25,477 nucleotides of DNA from RGDT01 sp964630925 (GTDB lineage Bacteria; Planctomycetota; Planctomycetia; Gemmatales; Gemmataceae): assembly GCA_964630925.1 (NCBI GenBank), contig CAZVZK010000148.1, positions 1-25,477 of the forward strand, written 5' to 3'. The position numbers and the translations under genes are program-made. The notes beneath the pieces were generated by a model that saw only the letters and a program-made list of their open reading frames with translations, had not been told where the DNA came from and did not search any database. Positions 1-7,029 of this stretch are shown piece by piece; position 1 is the first letter of the stretch, and every line of letters begins with the position of its first letter.

Positions 1-41
1 CTCGGCCGTATCCTCCCTATTCCTATCAACGCCCGTTTCAT

Positions 42-782
42 TCACAACCTCTCAGCCGTCCGGTCCTCCCCGTCGCGGTAGACGGTCCAGGGCAGGGCCG
101 ACTCGCGCCCCTTCCCCTGATTCCACACCGAGACGACGGTGCGTCCGCCGCGTGAATAGTATCGCCGCTTCTCTTTCATCTCGTAGCGCCGCATGTAGTC
201 GTGGATCGGGTTGAGGATCAGGCGGACGCCAGTCGTGCCCAGAAGGTCGCCGAAGCCGTAGGGGTCGCTGAAATCGTCCGAGCCGCGCTGGAGGGACGCG
301 ATGTTCGTCTCACCGCACAGCATCACGAGGGCGTCACCGAAGCGGCGGCGAGGAAGGTCATCAATGAACGCTTGCTTCTGGTGTCCGGGATCACCCGATG
401 CCGCGAAGCGTTGATACATGATGTGCGGTTTCTCCCGGGCACGCCGCCAGACCTCGACGTGATGGGAACGGTCGGGCGGCTCGCCGACCTCAAGGAGGAT
501 CGCCCGGACGTGCCGGAGGGCGCCGAAGAATGCGTCGTGTCCGCGCGGGTGCGATGATTTACAGTCCCAGGTGAAGAGGGCGTACAGGATCGTGTCGCAA
601 CCCTGTCCATCGCAAATGTCGTTGATGCGGGAGAAGTGATCCGTATAGTCGAACCACCCGTCGGTGTCCGCCACGTTGTAATCGTGCGACACCAGCGCCA
701 GCCTCTCCACGTTCTGCCCGGATGTATCAGTGGCTTCGCCCACCGCCTCCCGCTCAGGTATGTGCGTTGACTTCCGCAACAT
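42..782 (-). CDS. Uncharacterised 246-aa protein, possibly nitrilase-fold
   Basis: I do not recognise this protein with certainty. The start at 782 (MLRKSTH) is chosen because a GGAGGG ribosome site sits 6 bases upstream; an in-frame ATG at 818 would overlap the preceding kinase gene. The C-terminal half reads like a carbon-nitrogen hydrolase. It has a hydrophobic strand ending in a cysteine followed by GE (about residues 152-158, ALVMLCGE). It then has GVRLILNP with a downstream arginine-rich helix and RGGRTVVSVWNQG (about 185-223), which resembles the nitrilase pattern after the catalytic Cys. The usual catalytic Glu near residue 70 is not evident, so it may be inactive or a different family. 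No signal peptide or membrane segment is visible. It begins 14 bp after the caspase-kinase stop, so the two are probably cotranscribed and the protein could be a partner or substrate of that enzyme (inference). Confidence 0.6.
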   Translation of the reverse strand: MLRKSTHIPEREAVGEATDTSGQNVERLALVSHDYNVADTDGWFDYTDHFSRINDICDGQGCDTILYALFTWDCKSSHPRGHDAFFGALRHVRAILLEVGEPPDRSHHVEVWRRAREKPHIMYQRFAASGDPGHQKQAFIDDLPRRRFGDALVMLCGETNIASLQRGSDDFSDPYGFGDLLGTTGVRLILNPIHDYMRRYEMKEKRRYYSRGGRTVVSVWNQGKGRESALPWTVYRDGEDRTAERL

Positions 783-796
783 GACAAGCCCTCCAA

Positions 797-3700
797 TCAC
801 CCGAACGGCCACCACCACGCGCCGCGGCGGCGCGGCGCCGACGCCCTGTCGCCGATCAGGTACGCCTCAAGGGCGTCGGCCACGGCGCCCGCCGTCGGGT
901 AGCGGAGCGTCGGGTCGCGTTCCATGCAGCCCATGCACACCGCCTCCAGCGCCGCCGGCACGGCGGGCCGCACCTTCGACGGACGCGCCGGCGGCTCGTG
1001 GAGCACCTTGCGCATCAGCTCGTGTAACGTCGTCCCCTGGTACGGCGGCTGCCCCGTCAGGGCGTGGTAGAACAGCGCGCCCAGCGAGTAGATGTCCGCC
1101 GCCGGGCCGGCCGCCTTGCTGTCGCCGGTCGCCTGCTCCGGGGCCATGTACGCCGGCGTCCCCATCACCGCGCCGCTCGCGGTGATCCCCTCGGCCTCCT
1201 CCATCCGCCGCGCCAGCCCGAAGTCGGTCAGCTTGGGCACGCCGGCGCCCGAGAACAGGACGTTGGCCGGCTTCACGTCGCGGTGGATGATGCCGCGCTC
1301 GTGCGCGTGCTCCAGCGCCCGCGCCAGCCGCGCCACCAGGCGGGCGGCGTCGTCGGGCGGCATCGGCTTGCCGCGCAGGCTCTCCGAGAGGGTGCCGCCG
1401 GTGCAGTACTCCATCGACAGGAAGGCGTTGCCCTCGAACTCCCCGAAGTCGAAGATGGCCATGATGTTCGGGTGTTGCAGGGCGGCGACGGCCTGGGCCT
1501 CGGCCCGGAACCGCGCCCGGCTCTGCGGGCTGGCGTGGCCGCCGCCCAGGATCATCTTGAGCGCCACGACGCGGTTCAGCGAGGTCTGCCTTGCCTCGTA
1601 CACGACGCCCATGCCGCCGCGACCCAGCGTGCGGATGATCTCGTACCCCGGCGGTGAGTGGGCCGCCGGCTCCTCGCGCGGCGCGGACATGGGGTGGTCG
1701 AAGGTCTGCTCCATCACGCTCACCGGGCCGCCGTCCGCCGCCGTGAACGGCAGGATCGACTGACGGCCCGCCGCGTCAGCGAGGGACTCAGGCGGCAGGA
1801 GCGCCGCCGACGGCATGTCGGCGGCCATCATCGCCCGCGGCGCGCCCGGCGTCAGCGCCTTCTTCGACGCCGGGGCGTCGTCTTCCGCCATCGCTTGCAG
1901 CACGTCGGCCAGCGTGGCGAAGCGGGCCGCCGGCGTCGGCGCCAGGAGCCGCGCCACCCAGGCACGCAGGCCGCCGGGGACGCCGGCGCAGTCCAACGCC
2001 GACTTTCCGTGCATGCCGATCAGCTCCCACGGGCTGTCGCTGACGTGCGGCGGGCGGCCGGTGAACAATTCATGGGCCATGCAGCCGAGCGCGTAGAAGT
2101 CGGAGGCGCACACCGGCCCGCCGGGCAGGAACATCTCCGGCGAGGCGTAACGCAGGTCGTAGGCCAGGCGCGGCACGTCCCAGCCCATGGGCGGCAGGGG
2201 CAGCGACGGGTCGCCGAGGAGGACGCGGCCGTCGGCGGCGAGGAACACGTTCGACGGCTTGACGCCGTTGTGCGCCAATCCGGCGCGGTGCAGCGGCGTC
2301 AGCCCGTCCGCCACCTGACGCAGCAGCTTGACCGCCTGGGGCCTGTCGAACGTGCGGCCCGACTCCAGCACCTCGCGGAGCGTCGCCCCGTGGACGTAAT
2401 CGCGCACGGCGTAGCACAGGCCGCGGCCCGGCATCTCCTCGGCGTGACGTGTGAGGACGAGGTTATGATGCACCATCGGCACGGCGGCGTGGCTGACGGC
2501 GAGGAACTGCCCGCGCACCATCGGCTGCATGGCGTACTCGGGGCGCAGGACGCGCAAGACGACCTCGTGGCCACCCTGCGCCGTGCGGGCGAGGTAGGCG
2601 CCGGTGTACAGCCCTGGCCCGAGGACGCGCACCACCTCGTAGGGGCGTTTCTCGTCGCGGAAGACGGAGGCGAGGCGCGGGCACTCGAGCGCGAGCTTCT
2701 TGCGGTCGTGCAGGCGGGCGGCCCGTGAGCGCATGTCGCCCTTGAGTGACTCCACCATCTTGCCCAGCAGGCCCTCGACGCGCTCGCTGGCCTCCAGCGC
2801 GGCCAGCCCCTCCAGGACCGCCGCCACGTCGTCGCCGCGGCGGGCCATCCCCAGCGTCAGGGCGCACACCTCGTCCCAGCCGATGGCGTGCAGGGCCTGC
2901 CGGGCCCTCTGGCGGATCTCGTCGCCGGTGTGCGCGAGGCAGCCGAACAGCAGCGGCAGACGGGCGCCGTCGGGCCTGCGGCGGAGGCGGCGCAGCTCCT
3001 CGATCAGGGCCGCGTCCTCGCCGGTCACCTCGGGCGCCGGCGTCGGCGTCTCGCGGCGGACGGACGACAGCACCACGTCCTCGGTGTAGGTGGCGTGGGT
3101 CCACGGCGTCTGCTCGCGCCCGAAACGCTCCTTCGCGTCGCGTTTCACCGCCGCCGCGACGTGGGCGAACAGCTCCGCGACGCTGACGCGCCCGTCGCCG
3201 TCGCGGTCCGCCGCGCCCTCCAGCCCGCGCAGCAGGTGGTAGGTGAACAGGCCGTGCTTGAGGTCGTCGGCCTCGATGGACTTCTGGCCGCGGTCGCACG
3301 AGGCGATGAGGAAGCGGCCCTTGCCGCCGAGCCGTTCGAGGACGGAGGGTGAGAGGACGAGGTCGCGGTCGCCGCGCAGGGAGACGCCGTCGCCGGGGAG
3401 GATGGTGCCTGCGTGACAGCAATCGAGGCAGACGACGACGGCGCGGGCGGGGATGCGGTCGATCCACCTCCCCACGTCGGCCATCGAGATGCCCTGCCCC
3501 GCGATGTCGTCGGGGTCGGCGTCATGGGGCAGGAGGTAGCCCTCCTCGCGTCCGCCGGCGCGTTCGACGACGCCGTGGCCGGCGAAGTAGACGAGGGCGA
3601 GGTCGGCGCCCTGGGCGCGTTCTGGGAGCCAGCGGGAGAGGGCGCGGGACATGCCGGCGCGGGTGGCCTTCTCGTCGGCGAGGAGGCGGATGCCGTCGCG

Positions 3701-3847
3701 GGGGAAGGCGCAGACGTCGGGGTCGGCGGCGAGGCGTGCGAGGGCGCGGGCGTCGCGGGCGGCGAAGCCGAGGGGGCTGATGCCGTGCCGGTAGCGTCCG
3801 ACCCCGACGAGGAGGGCGACGGCGCGGCGTTCATTGGGATCGGGCAT
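797..3847 (-). CDS. Caspase-like peptidase fused to pseudokinase and Ser/Thr kinase
   Basis: A 1016-aa multidomain signalling protein. The N-terminus is a peptidase C14 (caspase-like) domain from about residue 6 to 260: RRAVALLVGVGRY, catalytic His in YFAGHG (about 91) and catalytic Cys in LDCCHAG (about 144). An EF-hand-type calcium loop, DRDGDGRVSVAE, lies at about 214-225. A helical stretch follows (about 270-400). Next comes a kinase-like domain (about 404-655) with the HRD motif changed to HNG, DFG to DPS and the ATP-binding Lys to Arg, so it is a pseudokinase. A linker leads to a complete Hanks kinase (about 735-1000) with GRGGMGVVYEA, ALKM, HRDVKPAN, DFGLARR and GTPAYMAPE. The tail ends GAWWWPFG with no clear membrane helix. 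The start at 3847 is preferred because the caspase domain begins at once and a GAGG site precedes it; an in-frame ATG at 3898 is also possible. Caspase substrate unknown; the kinase is very probably active. Confidence 0.9.
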   Translation of the reverse strand: MPDPNERRAVALLVGVGRYRHGISPLGFAARDARALARLAADPDVCAFPRDGIRLLADEKATRAGMSRALSRWLPERAQGADLALVYFAGHGVVERAGGREEGYLLPHDADPDDIAGQGISMADVGRWIDRIPARAVVVCLDCCHAGTILPGDGVSLRGDRDLVLSPSVLERLGGKGRFLIASCDRGQKSIEADDLKHGLFTYHLLRGLEGAADRDGDGRVSVAELFAHVAAAVKRDAKERFGREQTPWTHATYTEDVVLSSVRRETPTPAPEVTGEDAALIEELRRLRRRPDGARLPLLFGCLAHTGDEIRQRARQALHAIGWDEVCALTLGMARRGDDVAAVLEGLAALEASERVEGLLGKMVESLKGDMRSRAARLHDRKKLALECPRLASVFRDEKRPYEVVRVLGPGLYTGAYLARTAQGGHEVVLRVLRPEYAMQPMVRGQFLAVSHAAVPMVHHNLVLTRHAEEMPGRGLCYAVRDYVHGATLREVLESGRTFDRPQAVKLLRQVADGLTPLHRAGLAHNGVKPSNVFLAADGRVLLGDPSLPLPPMGWDVPRLAYDLRYASPEMFLPGGPVCASDFYALGCMAHELFTGRPPHVSDSPWELIGMHGKSALDCAGVPGGLRAWVARLLAPTPAARFATLADVLQAMAEDDAPASKKALTPGAPRAMMAADMPSAALLPPESLADAAGRQSILPFTAADGGPVSVMEQTFDHPMSAPREEPAAHSPPGYEIIRTLGRGGMGVVYEARQTSLNRVVALKMILGGGHASPQSRARFRAEAQAVAALQHPNIMAIFDFGEFEGNAFLSMEYCTGGTLSESLRGKPMPPDDAARLVARLARALEHAHERGIIHRDVKPANVLFSGAGVPKLTDFGLARRMEEAEGITASGAVMGTPAYMAPEQATGDSKAAGPAADIYSLGALFYHALTGQPPYQGTTLHELMRKVLHEPPARPSKVRPAVPAALEAVCMGCMERDPTLRYPTAGAVADALEAYLIGDRASAPRRRGAWWWPFG

Positions 3848-3883
3848 GGCGGGCCTCGCAGAGCGCCCAGTGGTGCGAAGGAC

Positions 3884-3913
3884 GCCCAGGGCTCGCATGT
3901 CCTCACCCTGGGC
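3884..3913. repeat. Perfect 8-bp inverted repeat upstream of caspase-kinase
   Basis: Arms GCCCAGGG (3884-3891) and CCCTGGGC (3906-3913) are perfect complements around a 14-base loop. The loop contains the alternative upstream ATG (3898) and its GAGG site. It could be an RNA hairpin in the 5' region of the caspase-kinase gene or part of an interspersed intergenic repeat. No function is shown by the sequence alone. Confidence 0.45.
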
Positions 3914-3947
3914 TACAGAAAACGTCGCCGAAGCGGCTCCTACGGTA

Positions 3948-3966
3948 GACGGCCCGAGGGGCCGTC
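3948..3966 (-). terminator. Hairpin after the pRiA4b ORF-3-like gene
   Basis: A perfect 8-bp stem, GACGGCCC/GGGCCGTC, closes on a 3-base loop 22 bases beyond the stop codon at 3989. There is no U-tract on the minus strand, so it is only a candidate terminator or processing hairpin. The same outer arm sequence occurs in the hairpin at 6969-7004. Confidence 0.4.
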
Positions 3967-3988
3967 GTCATTCCTCCTTGTCTGCATC

Positions 3989-5203
3989 TCAATCGTCGAA
4001 GTTCGGGTACTGGACGGGGGCCTTGCCGTGCGATTCGAGGACGGCGGGCAGTTTCTTGATGCTCCCGACGGGACGCACCTCCTCCAGACGCACGTTGAAC
4101 CTCCAGCAGTCGCCGAAGTCGAAGAGGAAGGCCATGTCGTCGCCGGGGTCGATCGGCAGCTCGGCCAGCTCCACCTCGGCGGCGCAGGGGCCCTCGTCGC
4201 AGTCGGGGCTGAGCAGCTCGACCCTGCGGCCACCCCTGCCACGGAAGGTGAAGGAGTAGAGGTGGTCGTGGTCGAAGTCGAAGGCGCCGAGGATCTCGTC
4301 GGCGAGGCGATGGAGTGTCGCCTTGTGCGGCAACGCCAGCCGCCGCCAGGCCTTGCCGTGGGACGCCTTGAAGACGTAGACGCCCTCGCGCCGGATGACC
4401 GGGATCTCGACGTGCAGCGTCTTCTGGAAGGCGGGGAAGTACGGGGCGAGGATGCGCTGGAGCCGCTCCGCCGCGGACGGCCCCTCCTCGAAGGGGCCGA
4501 CGCCGAACAGCTCACCGGCGGCCCCGCGGAGGACGGCGATCAGGTCATCCCCGAACGGCGTGTGATCGAGACCCGCGGGCATCCAGGCGGGCAGCGGGTG
4601 AGCCGCGTGTTCGACCCGTGCCAGGCCGAAGAGGTCGAGGTAGGCGAGGGGCACCGCCTGGAGGGCGTACCGCTGGGCGGGCTGCTTCACGGAGGCGAGG
4701 TCGGGGCGGAGGCCGCCCCGCGGGATGCGTCCGTGCTGCGCGACGACCCAGATCGGAAGATTCGACGTCGAGCGTCCGCCGAGCGGGTCATCGAAGGTGA
4801 AGAAGCTCTCGGCGAGGAGGCTGAAGTAACGCTCGGTGTCGTTTAGCTCGGCCCAGCGGGTGAGGGCGGCGGGGACGGGGCGGGCGGCCCCCCGGTCATC
4901 ACCCCCGGTGGTGAGGAAGGAGCAGACGCGGGCGCAGAGGAGGAGGATCTGTAGGTGCGGGTACGACGGCAGCCGGCTGCGTTTCTGGTCGAGTCGGAGC
5001 GGGCGGTGCATCCGGGCGTTGAGTGCCGCCACCGTCGGCTCCGTGGGATGCCCCGTGGCGGGGCTGACCTTCAGATCGCCCGCGTCGGCCACTCCCAGGA
5101 GGGCCTGGAAATCGTGCAGGATCGGCCCCGGCGTGAGGGGGCCGAATGCCTGCGTGCGGAACGAGATCCCCTCGAACGGTGGGGTGACCGCCTTGCACGC
5201 CAT
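3989..5203 (-). CDS. Plasmid pRiA4b ORF-3-like family protein
   Basis: A 404-aa cytoplasmic protein whose last roughly 130 residues match the pRiA4b ORF-3-like family (PF07929 type). The family pattern is visible as YVFKASHGKAWRRLALPHKATLHRLADEIL, then FDFDHDHLYSFTF, then MAFLFDFGDCWRFNVRLEEV and a PAVLESHGKAP segment. The family is widespread and its biochemical role is unknown; some members are passengers of IS1096-like elements, but no transposase is here. The N-terminal 270 residues are a helical region that I cannot name. The start at 5203 (MACKAVTPPFEG) has a GGAG about 10 bases upstream. Upstream ATGs at 5260 and 5440 lack a ribosome site, and the latter would overlap the divergent gene at 5391. 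The caspase-kinase gene follows on the same strand after 141 bp. Confidence 0.8.
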   Translation of the reverse strand: MACKAVTPPFEGISFRTQAFGPLTPGPILHDFQALLGVADAGDLKVSPATGHPTEPTVAALNARMHRPLRLDQKRSRLPSYPHLQILLLCARVCSFLTTGGDDRGAARPVPAALTRWAELNDTERYFSLLAESFFTFDDPLGGRSTSNLPIWVVAQHGRIPRGGLRPDLASVKQPAQRYALQAVPLAYLDLFGLARVEHAAHPLPAWMPAGLDHTPFGDDLIAVLRGAAGELFGVGPFEEGPSAAERLQRILAPYFPAFQKTLHVEIPVIRREGVYVFKASHGKAWRRLALPHKATLHRLADEILGAFDFDHDHLYSFTFRGRGGRRVELLSPDCDEGPCAAEVELAELPIDPGDDMAFLFDFGDCWRFNVRLEEVRPVGSIKKLPAVLESHGKAPVQYPNFDD

Positions 5204-5305
5204 GATGCCGCGTCTCCGGGTGATGTTCCCGATGCATTGTATCCGGTCCGGAACGGCCATGACGCGCCGGGGGGCCGGAAAGGCGGCGCGGGCGGAAGGT
5301 TGCGG

Positions 5306-5335
5306 TTGGCGCGGGGTGGCGGGGGCGTCTATGGT
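5306..5335 (+). promoter_or_regulatory. Candidate sigma-70-type promoter for the GYF/membrane gene
   Basis: TTGGCG (5306-5311) and TATGGT (5330-5335) are spaced by 18 bases and lie about 55 bases before the ATG at 5391. The match is moderate, and planctomycete promoters are not well enough defined to be sure. Confidence 0.35.
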
Positions 5336-5390
5336 AGAAGAAGGAACAGGGTCACCGCAAGGCCGTGGGCAAACGACCCGAGGCCGACCA

Positions 5391-6413
5391 ATGCGCGAAA
5401 CGACCGACATCTGGCACCTGCGTCTGCCCGACGGCCGCATCCTCCGTGCCGCCGCCCGGGCCGTCCGGAATCACCATGCGGCGGGGCGACTGCCCGCCGG
5501 GGCCGAGATCCGCCGCGGCTCCGGCGACGAGTGGCGTCCCCTGGAGACGCACCCGGAGTTCACCGACAAGAACGGGGCGCCGGCGGGCACGGGCTCTTGG
5601 AACGAAATCTCGCTCGAGCAGCCGGGCAGGGCGACTCCCACGGTGGCGTCGCGCATGGACGCGGCGCAGCTGCGCCAGCCGGGCGTGCGCGGGCTCCTGG
5701 AGGAGCTGCACGCCGCCCTCGACAACACCCTCACCCCCCGCAAGATCGCCGCCGCCGCCTCCGTCGCCCTCGTCGGCGGGGGCCTGGCGACGGCGATGCT
5801 CCTGGCGAACAACCTCTGGGTGACGTTGGGCTGTGTGGCCGGGGCGGCGGTGATCGGGTTGGGGCTGATGGCGCTGTTGACGCGGATGACGTTCACCGAA
5901 GTGTCGCGCATGCGCCCCTCGCGCATCCGCGACGGGTGGCCCGGATTCACCGGCCTGCTGGCGAAACTACTCTTCTCCTGGGGCGTCGCCCTCGCCGCGC
6001 TCGGCGCGATGTCGTGGGGCCTGCGGCATCTGCCCGGCGTCGTCCCCGCCGAATGGGGTGTGTGGGCCGTTGGCGGGGTGACCTTCGCGGCGGGCGTCAT
6101 CGAGTGCCTGGCGTGGCCGCTGGTGGTGTTCCTCGGACCGCTCGCGGCGATCTGGGTCGTCGAGGAGTGCTCGTTCGGCGAGGGGATCGGGCTGTGGAAG
6201 AAGCTGGTCGGGCCGATCCGCTGGCGGTTCTTCGTGTCGCAGTGGCTGGCGTTGAGCATGGCCGGCCTGGCGTCGCTGCCCCTCGGATGGCTAGTGGGGC
6301 AGTCGGCGGCGGGGCCGCCCCTGGCGTGGGCCGCGTGCGTGGCCCTGGTGCTGGCGTACTACAGCGTGGCGAACGTGCTGCTGTACCTGCACCTGAAGTA
6401 CGAAGAGCGGTGA
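5391..6413 (+). CDS. GYF-like domain multi-pass membrane protein
   Basis: A 340-aa protein. Residues 5-60 look like a GYF_2/DUF4339-type domain: IWHLRLPDGRI, then an Ala/Arg-rich helix, AGRLPAGAEIRRGSGDEWRPL. In other planctomycete membrane proteins such domains are cytoplasmic and probably bind proline-rich partners. A Ser/Pro linker follows, then about six hydrophobic helices from residue 118 to the end, including KIAAAASVALVGGGLATAML and the final PPLAWAACVALVLAYYSVAN, so the protein is an inner-membrane protein with a short basic tail (KYEER). Start at 5391: GAGG lies 8 bases upstream, and the GYF-like domain begins directly. The stop abuts the stop of the convergent toxin gene with no gap. 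Exact function unknown. Confidence 0.75.
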   Translation: MRETTDIWHLRLPDGRILRAAARAVRNHHAAGRLPAGAEIRRGSGDEWRPLETHPEFTDKNGAPAGTGSWNEISLEQPGRATPTVASRMDAAQLRQPGVRGLLEELHAALDNTLTPRKIAAAASVALVGGGLATAMLLANNLWVTLGCVAGAAVIGLGLMALLTRMTFTEVSRMRPSRIRDGWPGFTGLLAKLLFSWGVALAALGAMSWGLRHLPGVVPAEWGVWAVGGVTFAAGVIECLAWPLVVFLGPLAAIWVVEECSFGEGIGLWKKLVGPIRWRFFVSQWLALSMAGLASLPLGWLVGQSAAGPPLAWAACVALVLAYYSVANVLLYLHLKYEER

Positions 6414-6749
6414 TCAGGACGTGAGGGCGTGGAGCAGCGCGACGATCTGCGCCAGGGTGACGTCGTCGAGGACGCCGAGGCGCTTAAGGAGATCGCTCTT
6501 GTCGAGGACCGTTGTTTGGAAGGTCAGGGCGACGGAGGGCGTGGTCAGACCGTTCGTAGCATCTGGCTGGACGACGAGGGTGCCGGGGAATCGGCGAGCG
6601 GCGAGCTGGCTGGTGAACGGGATGACGAGGACGGTCGGGATCCATCCCGTGGCCGCGTCATTCTGTATCAGCACGACGGGCCGGATACCCCCCTGAGAAT
6701 GACCGGCCCTGGTCCTGAGATCAGCCCTCCAAACCTCACCGCGGAGCAT
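6414..6749 (-). CDS. MazF/PemK-family toxin endoribonuclease
   Basis: A 111-aa protein of typical MazF length. It opens MLRGEVWRADL, matching the family's RGEVW start. It continues with GHSQGGIRPVVLIQND (the conserved Arg-Pro loop), VIPFTSQL (the conserved Thr) and a LTFQTTVLDKSDLLKRLGVL segment, all standard MazF landmarks. MazF toxins cleave mRNA at short single-stranded sites and are neutralised by an antitoxin encoded just upstream. The start codon at 6749 overlaps the 3' end of the antitoxin gene by 14 bases, a normal arrangement for translational coupling. The catalytic Arg and Thr both appear intact, so an active toxin is likely. The cleavage site cannot be read from the sequence. Confidence 0.88.
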   Translation of the reverse strand: MLRGEVWRADLRTRAGHSQGGIRPVVLIQNDAATGWIPTVLVIPFTSQLAARRFPGTLVVQPDATNGLTTPSVALTFQTTVLDKSDLLKRLGVLDDVTLAQIVALLHALTS

Positions 6750-6948
6750 CGACGGGCTCCTTGGCGAGGGACTCCTCGAAGGCCAGGAGTGCTTCCGCGC
6801 TCGCTCGGCTCAAGGCGTCGAACTCCCCCTGCTCCTCGGGGGTGAAGTGCGGCGGGCCGGCGATGCAGAAGACGAGATACCCCTCAGGTAGCGGCTCGTC
6901 GGGGACGATCACGCCGCCACGGACCACACCACGCACTTCCTTCATCAT
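6736..6948 (-). CDS. Putative antitoxin of MazF-type pair
   Basis: A 70-aa protein that precedes and overlaps the MazF gene by 14 bases. It begins MMKEVRGVVRGGVIVPDEPLPEGYLVFCI, a small beta-rich start of the DUF104/AF2212-like antitoxin type (VRGVVRGGVIVPDEPLPEG). It ends in an acidic helix rich in Glu and Ala (about residues 40-65) that would be the toxin-binding tail. It lacks an obvious MazE AbrB-type signature, so the family call is tentative; the antitoxin role rests mainly on position. GGGAGG lies 5 bases before the first ATG and 8 before the second. Its promoter is not evident, since the strong hairpin after the DUF1501 gene lies only 20 bases upstream. Confidence 0.75.
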   Translation of the reverse strand: MMKEVRGVVRGGVIVPDEPLPEGYLVFCIAGPPHFTPEEQGEFDALSRASAEALLAFEESLAKEPVDAPR

Positions 6949-6968
6949 GTCAGCCTCCCACTCGCACG

Positions 6969-7004
6969 GACGGCCCCCGGATGCTTGGGCATCCGGGGGC
7001 CGTC
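6969..7004 (-). terminator. 16-bp perfect hairpin after DUF1501 gene
   Basis: Arms GACGGCCCCCGGATGC (6969-6984) and its exact complement (6989-7004) close on a TTGG loop, 25 bases past the DUF1501 stop. This is the strongest stem in the window. No U-tract follows on the minus strand, so it may be a terminator of the non-canonical type or an RNA stability element. It also sits just before the antitoxin ribosome site. Confidence 0.65.
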
Positions 7005-7029
7005 TGTTGCTTCACCGATGCGGGTCAGG

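Noticed and set aside
3904..3972. A 22-codon frame on the minus strand (MTTAPRAVYRR...) ahead of the caspase-kinase
   Set aside because: AAGGAGGA runs directly into its ATG with no spacing, and the frame covers the GACGGCCC hairpin; more likely chance than a leader peptide.
3989..5203. pRiA4b ORF-3-like gene as sign of an IS1096-type element
   Set aside because: No transposase, terminal inverted repeats or target duplications seen nearby; the family is common outside such elements.
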